From NCBI RefSeq assembly GCF_000264995.1, contig NW_006767454.1:1-64000 (forward strand): a DNA stretch of 64,000 nt, given 5' to 3'. The notes under the pieces are model-generated. The model searched no databases, was not told the DNA's origin, and worked only from the letters and a program-made list of their open reading frames with translations. Positions 11,603 to 21,942 of this stretch are shown here, in pieces; positions within the stretch are counted from its first letter, which is position 1, and every line of letters begins with the position of its first letter. The DNA comes from Punctularia strigosozonata HHB-11173 SS5. Its lineage: Eukaryota; Basidiomycota; Agaricomycetes; Corticiales; Punctulariaceae. The position numbers were made by a program, and so were the translations under genes.

Positions 11603-12557
11603 ATGCTCGCTCCTCGCATCCTCTCTCTAGCTCTCTTCTACCTTGCCTTCGGGCTCGTCGCTCTCGCCAAGCCTGTCTCTCATGCTTCCGGCTTTTCGAC
11701 CCCTGGCGAGGTTCAGAGTATCGTCAACGAGCTTAGAATCACGGTCAAGCCTCTGATCCAACAGATCGGTCAGTTGCTTCCCACTCAGGATAACCTACAT
11801 ACCTCGGCCTAACTCGTCTACCCAAGCTGCCTTGGGCAACCCCGCCAGCCCGGCCTCCGCTAGCCAGGTCGCCCCATACGTTCAGCGGATTACGAACGCC
11901 ATCAACTCCGCGGCACGCTGTCGACTGCACGAGTGGCGTACGTGCAGCGCAGCAACCGGCTGTTCCGCTACCGGGACTTCGTCGGCAATATACCTACCTA
12001 CCTACCTACCGCGTCGACCGCCATGAACCAAACGACCCCTGACACCGGCGCTGTCGAAGGCGCCGCCCTCGCTCAAGTGGCCCAAGCCATCTCTGCCATC
12101 GTCGGCGTAAGTCGTACTCGCATCGCCGAACCTCGCACGGTTTTGACGCCCTTATTTCCCGACCCGTAGGACTTGGTCGTCGCCCTCGACGACACCCTGG
12201 ATGGCAAAACCGGCCTTATTCAGGATATCCTCGCCGACTTGGACACCGCCGTCGATGACCTACTCCTCGTCCTCGGCGTGATACTCGCCCTGTCTTGATG
12301 ACATATGGAGAAATACGATCCAGGCGCCAACCTGTACCGCAAGCGAAATCCATGAGCGTCGAATAGGTCGAGGGCGTGTGGGAAAGGTCCTAACGGCTTC
12401 CAAGCGTCGCGGGCCGTCACTCAGCTGTAAGATCGATAAACGTTTCCTTTTCCATTCTGGCATACAGTGCTGAGGTCGTTTGATTATCCTCACGAGCATC
12501 GTCGGCATCCTCGAGAACCTCGGCTTCACGCTGACTCCTGCTGCCCTTGGCGCCTGA
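11603..12557 (+). pseudogene. SC15-like secreted protein gene, probably disrupted
   Basis: Exon 1 encodes a clear signal peptide (MLAPRILSLALFYLAFGLVA, cleavage near LAKP) followed by EVQSIVNELRITVKPLIQQI. It joins across a small intron to AALGNPASPASAS and VAPYVQRITNAINSA. Later pieces are STAMNQTTPDTGAVEGAALA, VVALDDTLDGKTGLIQDILA and a hydrophobic C-terminus IILTSIVGILENLGFTLTPA. This order matches small secreted basidiomycete proteins related to Schizophyllum SC15. A 71-bp repeat sits in the middle of the coding region (11940-12010), the frames on its two sides differ, and the exons between 12296 and 12470 are hard to join. I infer a broken copy, though a sequence error plus an unrecognised intron is possible. 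A TATA-like TATAAGAAGG lies about 100 bp upstream. Confidence 0.5.
11940..12010. repeat. 71-bp dispersed repeat with a (TACC)n tail, copy 1
   Basis: This stretch matches 46237-46307 over the same 71 bp at roughly 60 positions, counted by eye, with most differences C/T or A/G. Both copies end in AATATACCTACC followed by further TACC units. Copy 1 lies inside the SC15-like coding region and is flanked by GTCGACTGC (11920-11928) and GTCGACCGC (12013-12021), an 8-of-9 match that looks like a target-site duplication. A short tandem tail and 5' truncation suggest the 3' end of a LINE or SINE. No reverse transcriptase is present in the window. Confidence 0.6.
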
Positions 12558-12678
12558 GATGTATTAATTGCCTTTCTGCCTGCTGAAAGAACCGCACGTT
12601 ACTGTCTTTGTTCGATGTTCTTGTCCTAGCTAGTTGTGCGAATGTTGCATATTTTTCTTGGACGCGTAGCGCGACCAC

Positions 12679-12845
12679 CTGAAGGTGAGCACAGACGGTG
12701 TAATATCTCCACATCTGTCCCAGCTCCGTACTCTGCGTCCTGCGCTGCACAGCTGCGTGACATTGTGTGCCCGAGCTCCTGGTCTCGAGAGAGGGGTACG
12801 TGTTATCTCGAGCTTGACGTTTGCGCCGGCGTCAAAGAGTGACTG
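12679..12845 (+). pseudogene. Fossil 3' end of a DUF6534 gene
   Basis: The sequence CTGAAGGTGAGCACAGACGG followed by codons for GVISPHLSQLR, and later a stretch like LERGVRVISSLTFAPASKS, aligns with the last exon of the DUF6534 genes (STDGIISVHLSQ... and AERASVIPTFDLRASAKE in copy D). The middle is scrambled. No other DUF6534 exon is found just upstream. Its position about 530 bp before the fossil BSD2 5' end mirrors the intact order at 19827-20447. Confidence 0.6.
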
Positions 12846-13274
12846 GGAGATGCATCAGGATATCGGGGCAATGATAGGCAACATGTTGACCAGTAGTTTT
12901 TGGGTTGCGCACACAGTAGGATCGTAGAAGATGCAATCCGGATATTGGGATGTCATTTACAACCTACTGAGCTGGCAATGTCGAAGGACGAGGATCCCTG
13001 CAGATTTTTGCGGGGAGCTTGCTGAGTGTGACGACGGGCTAAGCCAGACTCTCAAGAGGCTCGGACGATAGACCGTTGTAAGTCTTTCGTTGAGCTGGGG
13101 CGAGAATCGTATCGTGCATAAGCATATCGTACACTACTCAGATACCTACAAGGCCGTAACATGTCGTTTTTTGTATTTTGGTCGAGCATACATGGTCCCT
13201 GTGGACCGGGCGAAAAGTAATTGCGGGACCGAGCCCGTGTGTTATACACTGTGAGTGTCACTCAGTCACAGCTA

Positions 13275-13540
13275 TTTCCCACGCTTTGTCGAGCGTTCGT
13301 CAGATCTCCCACCCGTTCAGCATGTCCTGCGTTCAGAATCACTATCCTATCCACTGTCGAGGGCAGTGCATTATGCCTCCATGCTACGCTCCCCTATACA
13401 ATCCCCGCTCATTGTCGGACCGGGAACAAGATCTCGAAGCCGCCTGCGAGTCGGAGGCAAAGATGACCAACTGGAGTCGACCCTGCTCACCCCCAACTGT
13501 ACCGAACAAAGCCGATCGCAGCCAGTGCCAGGCTTATGAT
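13275..13540 (+). pseudogene. Truncated duplicate of the BSD2-like promoter and first exon
   Basis: From the ATG at 13373 the frame reads MPPCYAPLYNPRSLSDREQD then LEAACESEA, against MPARYAPLPNPRSLPDREQE then LEAAFESDG at 20447. Nucleotide similarity extends upstream into the promoter (TTTCCCACGC near 13275, TTTCCCACGC near 20332) and downstream to about 13535, then ends. The copy has at least one frameshift relative to the intact gene and lacks all transmembrane exons. It is a truncated, non-functional duplicate. Confidence 0.8.
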
Positions 13541-13546
13541 GCATGA

Positions 13547-14224
13547 GAAAATTTGAGGCATGGGCGCCGCTGATGAAGTTGAATACGCTTCAGATAGATC
13601 TATCCGAAGATCGAACGTGCTGGCAGTATCTGGCTTCACCAACACAGTTTTGGCCGCGAACACCCCGTGCAGCCCTGTGAGACAGTATATCACCCTGCGT
13701 AGGTCATTTATTCCCTGGACCGATCCTTGTTTAGCGCAACGTCGCCGTGTCAGGCTGTTCTGCCGGATCGAAGGCCTCCAAGAACTACAGCGCATCGCAG
13801 CGCTTGTACATTGCCATTGATCAGTTCCTCAGTTTCAGTTACGGACACCGCGTGTCACATGGTACGCAAACTCCAGCAGACCAGATTCATTCAAATATTC
13901 TGTATATCAGGTGCGTGAACGATCCCCGGCGGAATTGAAGTCTTCAGCATTCACTGACGTACGTTACAGCTTGCAAGGTACCTACTCAACCCTGTCTGAA
14001 GCCCCATTCGTGCGGTTGCACCCTATTCTCTCATGTATTCTATTCTTTCATGCTCAATCGAAGCGGCTGGTCTATATCAATCAACATCCTAGAAGAACCC
14101 GCCCAGTGCGTTCTCAGCAGACGGCACATTCATGGCTATGTAGGTGCGTTCTTGTCTCGTTTCACATATAAGAGACAGACTCAAGCCGTCCAAGTTGTTG
14201 CCGTGATTCTACCTTGCCTTGAGA
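13547..14224. other. Spacer between the fossil BSD2 copy and DUF6534 copy B
   Basis: About 680 bp with no supported gene. A plus-strand stretch near 13745-13860 (KASKNYSASQRLYIAIDQF) reads somewhat like protein but has no start, no splice context and no family I recognise. The last 100 bp are the presumed promoter of copy B, with CATATAAGAG near 14164. Confidence 0.35.
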
Positions 14225-16004
14225 ATGGAAACTCTTCTTTCCAATATCCAGACCATCCTCGGCCCGCTCCTCGTCGGTGCACTCTGTGCAGCGGCGATGT
14301 ACGGAGTCACCTGTATTCAAACAGTCCATTACTTATACAAACATTCCCGTGATAATCGGTGGTACAAACTATGCGTGGGTTGACTCGTCATCCGGGAAGC
14401 GAGGTCTAACGGCGGCTGCTGCCCTTTTCAGGTCTGCATGCTCTGGATGCTTGATACATTCCACATGTTCATGATATCCCACTTCACCTATTGGTTCCTT
14501 GTGAGCAACTATCTCAATGTCCTCGCGTTAGCAAATCCTGTATGGTGAGTGGATGTCGGTCGGATATTGACTTCGAGTATGAATAACCGCTTTCCAGGAG
14601 CTTGAGAGTGAGTGTATGTCTACTTCGATCTCGCGATGTGTCAATGATATGTTGGCAACGGCACGTAAAGATCATTGTCGGTGCATCCGTGAGCATGACG
14701 GCTCATATCATCTACTCTTATTGTCTTACGATAACCCTATATAGGCTCTTAACGATGTTCTCGTGCGCCTGCTGTTTGCGAAGCGGGTTTGGTTACTGAG
14801 CAAAGGCAACCTATTGATAACTTTATGCATCGTGGGCATTTTCTTCGCGGTCTCGCGTACTCGCTCACTTCACAGCAGTGTGCATTCTCGATCATGGACC
14901 TAGGTAAGTGGATGGCCCCCAGGATCATACATTCCGTACTAATCACACCATATTATCGCATATTAGCGAGCGGCATCGGTCAGTTATACTTACCACTGGT
15001 GTCTGTCCGGATCTCACAACTCCTTGTAGTACTCACAGTGAAAGCGTAATGCATTATAACGTGTAAAAGTGTTCTCCCTCTCACGAGACTAATTGTGCCC
15101 CTATAAGCTTCGGAAAGTCGGGTCAGACTGCCAATATCAGAAGCTCCGTTTCTGTACGTGGAAAGTTTGCTCGGTTCCGTGTCTTGCTGATGGACGCCAT
15201 GCTTAGAGCACCATATACGTGAATTTTGTCAGTGTTATCGTGGCGGACCTAGTAATTGCCGCGTCGTTAGCCTGGTATCTCTGGCATGCCAGGTGACCCG
15301 GGTGTAATTCCTCACGACGTTCGATGTGCTAATATCTTCTTTCCTGCAGAACCGGCTTCAGACGGTGAGATGGGAATGAACTATGGCCCTGTATCGCGGT
15401 TCTCATGCTTCTTGTAGGACTGACAACCTCATTACCATACTTTTGGTATACGTGATAGGCACAGGCAAGTGTTGACATCATAATACTGTCGAAGGCAGTG
15501 CGGTCAAATAACCGTGACACACACCGAAAAACAGGATTCCTCACGGTGTTCGTTTCATATAGGATATTTTCCACTTGATTCTCATATCTCGATATTTCTC
15601 CCAGCGTTCTTTCCGTGGTCACCCTTGCTACTGTATGTTTCAGAATGTTCACGACGTTGATATGAGCTTCGCTGACCAAAACCGACTGACTCCGCAGTAC
15701 ACGACGTTGCCGAACAATTATGTCTACTTCGCAGCTTATATGTTGATGCCCAAGGTCTACTTCAACTCTCTGTTGTATAGGTATGAAATCTACAGGTCCC
15801 GTCAGATCCTCGTTCCTGACTTAGTTTATGCTTAGCTTGAATGCTCGCGACATGCTCAGAGACAACACAGACGGAATCATATCTGTTCATTTGTCCCAAA
15901 TTCGTAGGCCGTCTCAACCAGAAAACACCAGTGGAACCTGTGTTAGCACCTTTGGCATCGAGAGGAGTCCTGGTTTTGTTAATTCCGCCGACGTCAAAGA
16001 ATAA
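14225..16004 (+). CDS. DUF6534-type multi-pass membrane protein (array copy B)
   Basis: The first exon gives METLLSNIQTILGPLLVGAL then CAAAMYGVTCIQTVHYLYKH, joined to VCMLWMLDTFHMFMISHFTY and WFLVSNYLNVLALANPVW. Further blocks are LLNDVLVRLLFAKRVWLLSK, then VNFVSVIVADLVIAASLAWY with LWHARTGF, TDNLITILLVYVIGT, GFLTVFVSY, TLPNNYVYFAAYMLMPKVYF and the tail LNARDMLRDNTDGIISVHLS, ending at the TAA at 16002. Each block is bordered by plausible GT-AG sites. The segment near 14850-15100 (helices 4-5) is poorly resolved, as in copy A. Predicted plasma-membrane protein of unknown function. Whether every splice works needs transcript data. Confidence 0.65.
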
Positions 16005-16246
16005 AGGCGTTCAGTATCAATTTTTGTAGTCCCTCCGTATACGCACTAGCACAACAACACAAACGTGACTAAGCGGAAAGCGCATAAGATGCCTCTATAA
16101 ATCTGTGATTGCATGAGTACAATCTCTGCCGATTGCATCTTAAAAAGTTGAGCACTCTGAGAAAAGAATGCGCTTCAGGAACTACCCTCTCATGCGTTGT
16201 CTACCAAAGACAGTTACATGCCAGTGAGAAGATTGATTCATCGTCT

Positions 16247-16410
16247 GCTGAAGGTTCATAGTTGGACTCATCACCGTACACGCACTTCATAGGACTGGTC
16301 TAACATCCTCTTCTTGTATATCGTCGTGCCAATGAACTAGGTATATGAGGCCACCTATATGTTGATGCCCAAGCTATACCTTAGACTCTTACCCGCTCGT
16401 GAAAATGCGT
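16247..16410 (+). pseudogene. DUF6534 3' fragment (copy C scrap)
   Basis: This aligns with 19615-19765 of copy D: a block like GTCTAACATCCTCTTCTTGTAT matches the region before the last helix, then CCACCTATATGTTGATGCCC corresponds to the ATYMLMPKLYL segment. A stop-like base change precedes the helix and the final exon is missing. It follows copy B's own 3' end by only 240 bp, so it is the remnant of a further copy. Confidence 0.55.
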
Positions 16411-16461
16411 CCAATTGAGGCATGTTCACATCATGACACGACGATACACGACTTTTAGCTG

Positions 16462-16839
16462 TTATGCGCCAAGGGCTTGAGGTACAGTACATCTGTGGCG
16501 CGTGGTGAAATCAAGATGTTGGCCCGCATTTCCGGTCTTCATCTCTGGCTCCCCAAGCGTAGACACGACCTGCACGTTCAAAAGTTGCGAGCCCCCACGG
16601 GGCTGCGGGCAATGCGTACTTAGGAGGAACTTACTCCCTGCATCAGAATGCATTAGCACTAGCTCATGCGCCGGGCATTTTACCTGAGTTAAGGCTGTTG
16701 AAGTGCTGCTGCGCATTGGAGCGCCGGTACGTCGCCCTTGATCGTATCGCAGGTCGGTGGAAGGCTGCAAGTACGTGAGGCCAGTATGTTTCTCTTCGAA
16801 TATGCCGATGTCCTCAGCAAACACCAATGTCCGTTGCAC
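16462..16839 (-). CDS. Hypothetical 125-residue ORF inside the DUF6534 array
   Basis: A minus-strand frame of 125 codons (MQRTLVFAEDIGIFEEKHTG onward) lies between the two copy C scraps. It has no signal peptide, membrane segment or motif that I recognise; a stretch LLSTHCPQPRGGSQLLNVQV looks modestly protein-like. It may be inserted foreign coding DNA, a single exon, or chance. Its codon use is not distinctive enough to decide. Confidence 0.25.
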   Translation of the reverse strand: MQRTLVFAEDIGIFEEKHTGLTYLQPSTDLRYDQGRRTGAPMRSSTSTALTQVKCPAHELVLMHSDAGSKFLLSTHCPQPRGGSQLLNVQVVSTLGEPEMKTGNAGQHLDFTTRHRCTVPQALGA

Positions 16840-17040
16840 ATTCCGTAAAATACCGACGACATATACTCAACCTTTTGCAATCTCCCTTCTTCCAGATCCA
16901 ATGTATTCTATATTTCATGATCCGCAATCAATCAGCATCGCAGATTACTGCACAGTGCCATGCTCACGCTGCCTTATCGTCACGGGCTTGCTTCAGCCTA
17001 TGAGGGTGACCCATTCCTTGTCGACCTTGTCAAGGGATCT

Positions 17041-17180
17041 CCCTAAGTTCTGAACCATTCTCGGTCTGTTGCTCGTCGGCGCACTCTGCGCGACAGCGCT
17101 GTACGGGATCACCTGTCGCCAAACTCTCGTATAAAAACTCTCGCGACGATCGGCGGTACAAACTTGGTCTCCTGGGTAAC
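17041..17180 (+). pseudogene. DUF6534 5' fragment (copy C scrap)
   Basis: The translation TILGLLLVGALCATALYGIT then CRQTL matches the first exon of the family (ILGPLLVGALCAAAMYGVTC in copy B), followed by a stop and DNA still resembling the DRRYKL region. No ATG precedes it and the second exon is absent; unrelated sequence begins by about 17220. Confidence 0.6.
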
Positions 17181-17279
17181 TTCACCCGGGTTAGGCGCGA
17201 CATAGGCTCTCCTAAGTTTCATTCACGCATCGCTTCATAGTACCATGCTGGAGGCGAGAGCCTTCCCGGCTCGCGCGAT

Positions 17280-17922
17280 CTTTTCTCATCCTCTCATCCT
17301 ACGCTGCCTGCGCCAACCTTAATCTCTCGGTTTCCCTGAGCCATTCACTAGCAGCCTTGATTTCTGCTGCCTGGTTCTCTGTGGGATAAGGCATCGCCCG
17401 TGGAAGAGGGATCGTTGCTGATATGGATACCCATTCTACCCATATGTATAGCTGTGGAGACTTGTCCTCGGAGCATCATTGTCGCTGTGATGATCCGTGA
17501 TTCTCCCTTCACTCGCAGAGGATTGGGAGCAGTGCTCGGAGCTTCGAAGGTTTCGTAATGGCTTCCATCAATTGGGTACGTCTACAGCCTCATACACAAG
17601 GCTCGTAGGTTCTATCAAAATGCACTGGTATTGCACCGATGTAGACACGATCGCTCCTCAGCGGTAGTCATCGGAAGTCTACTCAAGTACTATTATTAAC
17701 CGAGAACCTCGAGCAGAATACCACGCGACGTCCCGTAGGACTGCACGAAGACTGATTTCGCCATTTCCAGCGACGGCACAGTTTCAATATAGCAGCATCA
17801 TCATAGAATATGTTACTTGCCGCCAGGAGCGTCCTCGAAGCCTCTGATATGCCGATGTAGCCCGCTGTATAAATAGCCTCGAAGGGCCACGATCGTTCCG
17901 TCAACGCCATGGATAACTCCAT
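17280..17922 (-). pseudogene. Decayed gene remnant within the DUF6534 array
   Basis: Protein-like pieces appear in order on the minus strand: MELSMALTERSWPFEAIYTA then GYIGISEASRTLLAASNIFY (17922 downward), VYIGAIPVHFDRTYEPCV near 17630, VEWVSISATIPLPRAMPYPT near 17430 and AAEIKAASEWLRETERLRLA near 17340. Stops and frame changes separate them. I do not recognise the family. It lies in opposite orientation to the flanking DUF6534 copies. Confidence 0.4.
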
Positions 17923-18245
17923 GAGGATCGCAGAATGGTAGATTCAGTACGTGTGATTGTCGCTGTATGCTCAAGACACTTACAGGAGAGAAACCTGATA
18001 CTGGGCGGATAATAGACTTAGCGTAAGTACTCTATCGCGTTGGGCACTAAGGTTCCATATATGAAACCTTATCCATTGCCATCTGATCTGTGACCTCAGA
18101 AGGAACTCTGTCAGCACAGCATATTATATATTTGAATGAACCCTCGACACCCAGCCTGCAAGGCATGTCGTAACGATGGATGAACTACATATACAGCTGT
18201 AGCGTTGAACACTCCTCGGCCTATGTCGATGATCGTCCCGACAAT

Positions 18246-20033
18246 GTCTGCTGGAGCTCCCAACCTTGACCTCATACTTAGCCCATTATTAATCGGTGCA
18301 CTCTGCGCGTCCGCGTTGTACGGAATTACCTGCATTCAAAGCTTTGACTTTCTCTAAAAACACTCGAGCAAGCATCCACGGTTTAGGTTCTGTGTAAGTA
18401 CATGCGTCACCAGAGTGATATATATCATAACGGTGAATTTATTAGGTATGCGTGTTATGGATTTTCGACACCTTCCATACATTCCTTTTCGCTCATTTCA
18501 CCTACTGGTTCCTCGTCACCAATTACTCCAACCCGGCTGGCCTCGTCCAAACAGTGTGGTGAGTACATATAGGTGAGAACGTCCGATATACGTCTCACCT
18601 CGCCATCACCAACGCAGGAGTCTCAGAGTACGCACATTTCCGATAGGCTCTTTAATAAGCGTGATACTTATGATATTCAGGTTGTGGTCGGAGTCACGGT
18701 AGGCGAAGTGTGCACTTCCAGGCAGGAGTTGACGGGATTATACCCCATCCTAGTCCTTGTGCGATGTTCTCGTGCGCATCATGTTTGCCAGACGAGTGTG
18801 GCTTCTCAGCAAGGGAAACATTACGATCACTGCAATCATTGTGAGCAATACATACGTCATTGTCATGTCGGTAACAAACTGTCTATAGGTCACATTCTCG
18901 GTCATGGATATCGGTGCGCTTTTCTCTCCGGTGCTCTGTGTGCCTTATCCTGATACCGTTCTTAGTTTGCGGCATAGGTGAGACGTGATACACTCCCAGC
19001 TGGGGTAATTACTCAACGGTACATAATCATCCTAGTGATCACAATCAAGGCGTACGCATACATCTTCAATACTGTGTCATAGTACATGCATGCTGAAGGA
19101 GCTTATCCTGGGTTGCAGGTTTGGAAAAGCGGGGACATCAATCGCAACTACCATCGCTGTATGCGCAAGTGACAGCACCAAAATCGCCTATCTAATGGAA
19201 CCATTAGGCTCCCCTCTATGTGAGCTTCGCGGCCATCCTGGTCGCGGACTCGACGGTGGCACTTTCATTATCATGGTACCTTTGGCGGTCAAGGTAAGAT
19301 CGCGACACCTCTATCCAAACTTGAGATTCGTGCCCTGACTTGTTTGACAACTCCTTTAGAACTGGATTCAAGAGGTACAGAACTATTTGAAATTGATATG
19401 CAACGTCTGACCCATGGGTTCGCAGAACTGATAATCTGATTACTATACTGCTCGTATACGTTGTTGGCACCGGTATGGTTAGCCTACCGATAACGCGCAG
19501 CACGACTGATGTCTTCGTTACTTACCAGGGCTGTTAACTACGTCCGTATTATATCTCATATCTCAACTACTATGAACTGCGATTCTAATCACTAACATGT
19601 CACACAGCCTTGACGCCATAATTGGACTCGTCGTCGTACGCGGAAACTATCACGAAATGTTCCCGGTGATAAGCCTAACGTCCTCTTTTCCTAGTATATC
19701 TTGGGCCCCATGAACTACGTCTATATGGCCACTTACATGCTAATGCCTAAGCTATACCTCAACTCATTACTCTACAGGTAAGAGATCCGACTTTAACCGA
19801 TTCTATCTGACACCAGAATACTCAGTTTGAACGCCCGGGACATGGTGAAGGGAGACTCAGATGGTATAATATCAATCCATCTATCCCATATTCAAGAGAG
19901 GTCATCTACTGCAAACACGAGGCGCGTCTATGACTCTGCATCCGACGCAGAGAGGGCATCAGTCATTCCCACTTTTGACCTCCGGGCGAGCGCGAAAGAG
20001 GTGGACCCACCATCGCCGAACCAGAAAGTGTGA
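18246..20033 (+). pseudogene. DUF6534-type membrane protein (array copy D) with a stop codon in exon 1
   Basis: Most of the gene is recognisable: MSAGAPNLDLILSPLLIGAL then CASALYGITCIQSFDFL, VCVLWIFDTFHTFLFAHFTY, WFLVTNYSNPAGLVQTVW, LCDVLVRIMFARRVWLLSKG, LYVSFAAILVADSTVALSLS, TDNLITILLVYVVGTGLLTT, MNYVYMATYMLMPKLYLNSL and LNARDMVKGDSDGIISIHLS, ending at the TGA at 20031. In exon 1 the codon after FDFL is TAA, where copies A and B have a Tyr codon, so the first exon ends in a premature stop about 39 codons in. This is either recent inactivation or a base-call error. The gene sits directly upstream of the BSD2-like gene, the arrangement copied in the fossil at 12679-13540. Confidence 0.65.
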
Positions 20034-20446
20034 AGAGCACGAATCTCAACATGGCATACTAGTGAATCGTACGTCCTTATCTCTGGTCTTGTATGACATA
20101 AGTAGACCACCACGAAGTTTTGCTTGCTGTAGCGAAGGCAAAGGTTAAAAGCGAACTTGAATACGGTGATCTGTTCACGGGTGCAACCTGGGGTATATCT
20201 CGCAGTATACAATAGCTAGTGCACTATGTTCAAGTAGCATCTTGGTAATATAGAGATGACGCAGCGAACACTTTGGCGAGGATAAATACGAGGTCAAGCC
20301 TTGGCGTCGGTGAGCTCTTGGCTTCCAGGGCATTTCCCACGCCTTCTCGACCGCTTCGTCAGATGCGGTAGAGACGCGCATCTTCACTCCTTTAGCATCC
20401 TTCATCCCCATCCACCTTTCCTATACACCGTTGAGGGCCGTGCACA

Positions 20447-21942
20447 ATGCCTGCACGCTACGCTCCTCTACCGAACCCTCGCTCTCTTCCAGATCGGGAG
20501 CAAGAGCTCGAAGCCGCCTTCGAGTCGGACGGTGAAGACGACCAACTAGAGTCGACCCCGCTCACCCGCAACCACACCGAGCAAAGCCGTTCGCAGCCCG
20601 CTCCGGGCACGTACGACTTCGAGAGGGACTACGACTACGACCGCCCGCCGCCAGGTTCGCCGCCGCGCCCGGCCGACACGGCGCTCCCCAACGCGATCGG
20701 CAACTCCAACGGGCTCGTGCCTGACGACAACGCCGTAGCGCGGCCCCGGCCGCCCCGCCCGTCGTTCTTCCGCAAGGCCGTCGGTGCGCTGCTGCCGACG
20801 CACTACGCGCGGGTGCCCGCGAGCGAGGAGGAGGCGGGCAGGTCGGGGCGGGTGATAGGGGGCGGTGTCCAGAACGACGGCGTGTTCGCGAACGTGACGG
20901 CGAAGCCCGGCCGCCAGGTCCCGGTGACCAACGAGCAAGGGGACGTTCATATGGTGCCGGAGGAGGCGCAGAGGGATGCACCTCCCGTACGTTGGTTTTC
21001 GTTGAAACGCTCGTATCATGTCGCTGACAAAGATCAGTCTTACGCGTCTGCCCAAGCTGATGCCGTGCCTCCGTACTGGGAGACGACGGTCCTGGCCCCT
21101 GGATCGGGCTTCGGAGGCGAGATGATTGTCGAGGATCTGCCCGTGGGCTCGTTGGCGACGTTCGTTGTCAACTGCTTCATCTCGTTCTTCTTCCAATTCG
21201 TCGGCTTTGTGATGACGTATCTCCTGGTACGTTGTTTTTATCCCGCTGATCGAGGTGCTAAGGCTGAAGGGGCTTTTACCTTGCTAGCACACTAGCCATG
21301 CCGCAAAGTAAGTGTTATCGATCGGCTTGTATGTGTGCTCCTTGCTCATGGACACCATAACCTCCAGGTTCGGTTCTCGTGCAGGCTTGGGCTTGACGAT
21401 GATCCAGTTCGGCTTCTACTCGCGCAACCAGCAGATGCCAGTGATGGAGGACGACACCCAGACGACCTTCATAGGCATGGGCACGTCCATCAACGGCACC
21501 TGGCCCCCCGACGGCTCCGACGTGCAGCTTCCCGACGCGACGCCCGAGCAGTGGAAGCAACACTGGATCAGCACCCGTGAATGGCTCTCCTTCCTGCTCA
21601 TGACCGTCGGTGCGTACAACGTGCTCCCTGGAGACCACTCCTCATCCCATGTCTTACGATATCGCTTTCCCAGGCTGGTTCCTGCTCCTGACGTCTCTTG
21701 TCGGTTTCTGGCGCGTCAAGCGCTGGGAGCTGTCCCTCGCCTCTACGCGACAGCCCGTCGTTAGCACCCAGGTCACCCCTGAAGACGAGCAAAGAATGCG
21801 GAACAACTTCCGGACCGCCTTCGCCGTTCACTTCGGAGACGAAGTGTCGGAGGAACAACAGGGCGACGACATGCCCGACGAAAGCGATATGTCCCCCGAG
21901 GCGCGCTTGGCGCGAAACCTGAGGGCGGCAGGATTCATATAG
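20447..21942 (+). CDS. BSD2: BSD2/Ndfip-like NEDD4-ligase adaptor, three-pass membrane protein
   Basis: Golgi/endosomal adaptor that recruits Rsp5/NEDD4 ubiquitin ligases to membrane cargo and, in yeast, controls metal transporters. Five exons (20447-20986, 21038-21226, 21288-21307, 21368-21609, 21674-21942) splice to 419 residues. The N-terminal half is polar and disordered. Joining exons 1 and 2 creates DAPPSYASAQADAVPPYWET, which contains a PPSY motif for WW-domain binding plus a PPYW. Three hydrophobic helices follow (LATFVVNCFISFFFQFVGFV, LTMIQFGFY, SFLLMTVGWFLLLTSLVGFW). Exon 3 is only 20 nt and supplies HTSHAA before FGSRAGLGLT, the conserved loop of the family. The ATG is supported by the duplicated first exon at 13373. 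Confidence 0.88.

Noticed and set aside
11991-12010. TACC repeats as telomeric or CRISPR-like repeats
   Set aside because: Only a few units, in two dispersed copies sharing a unique 45-bp leader; fits a retroposon tail better.
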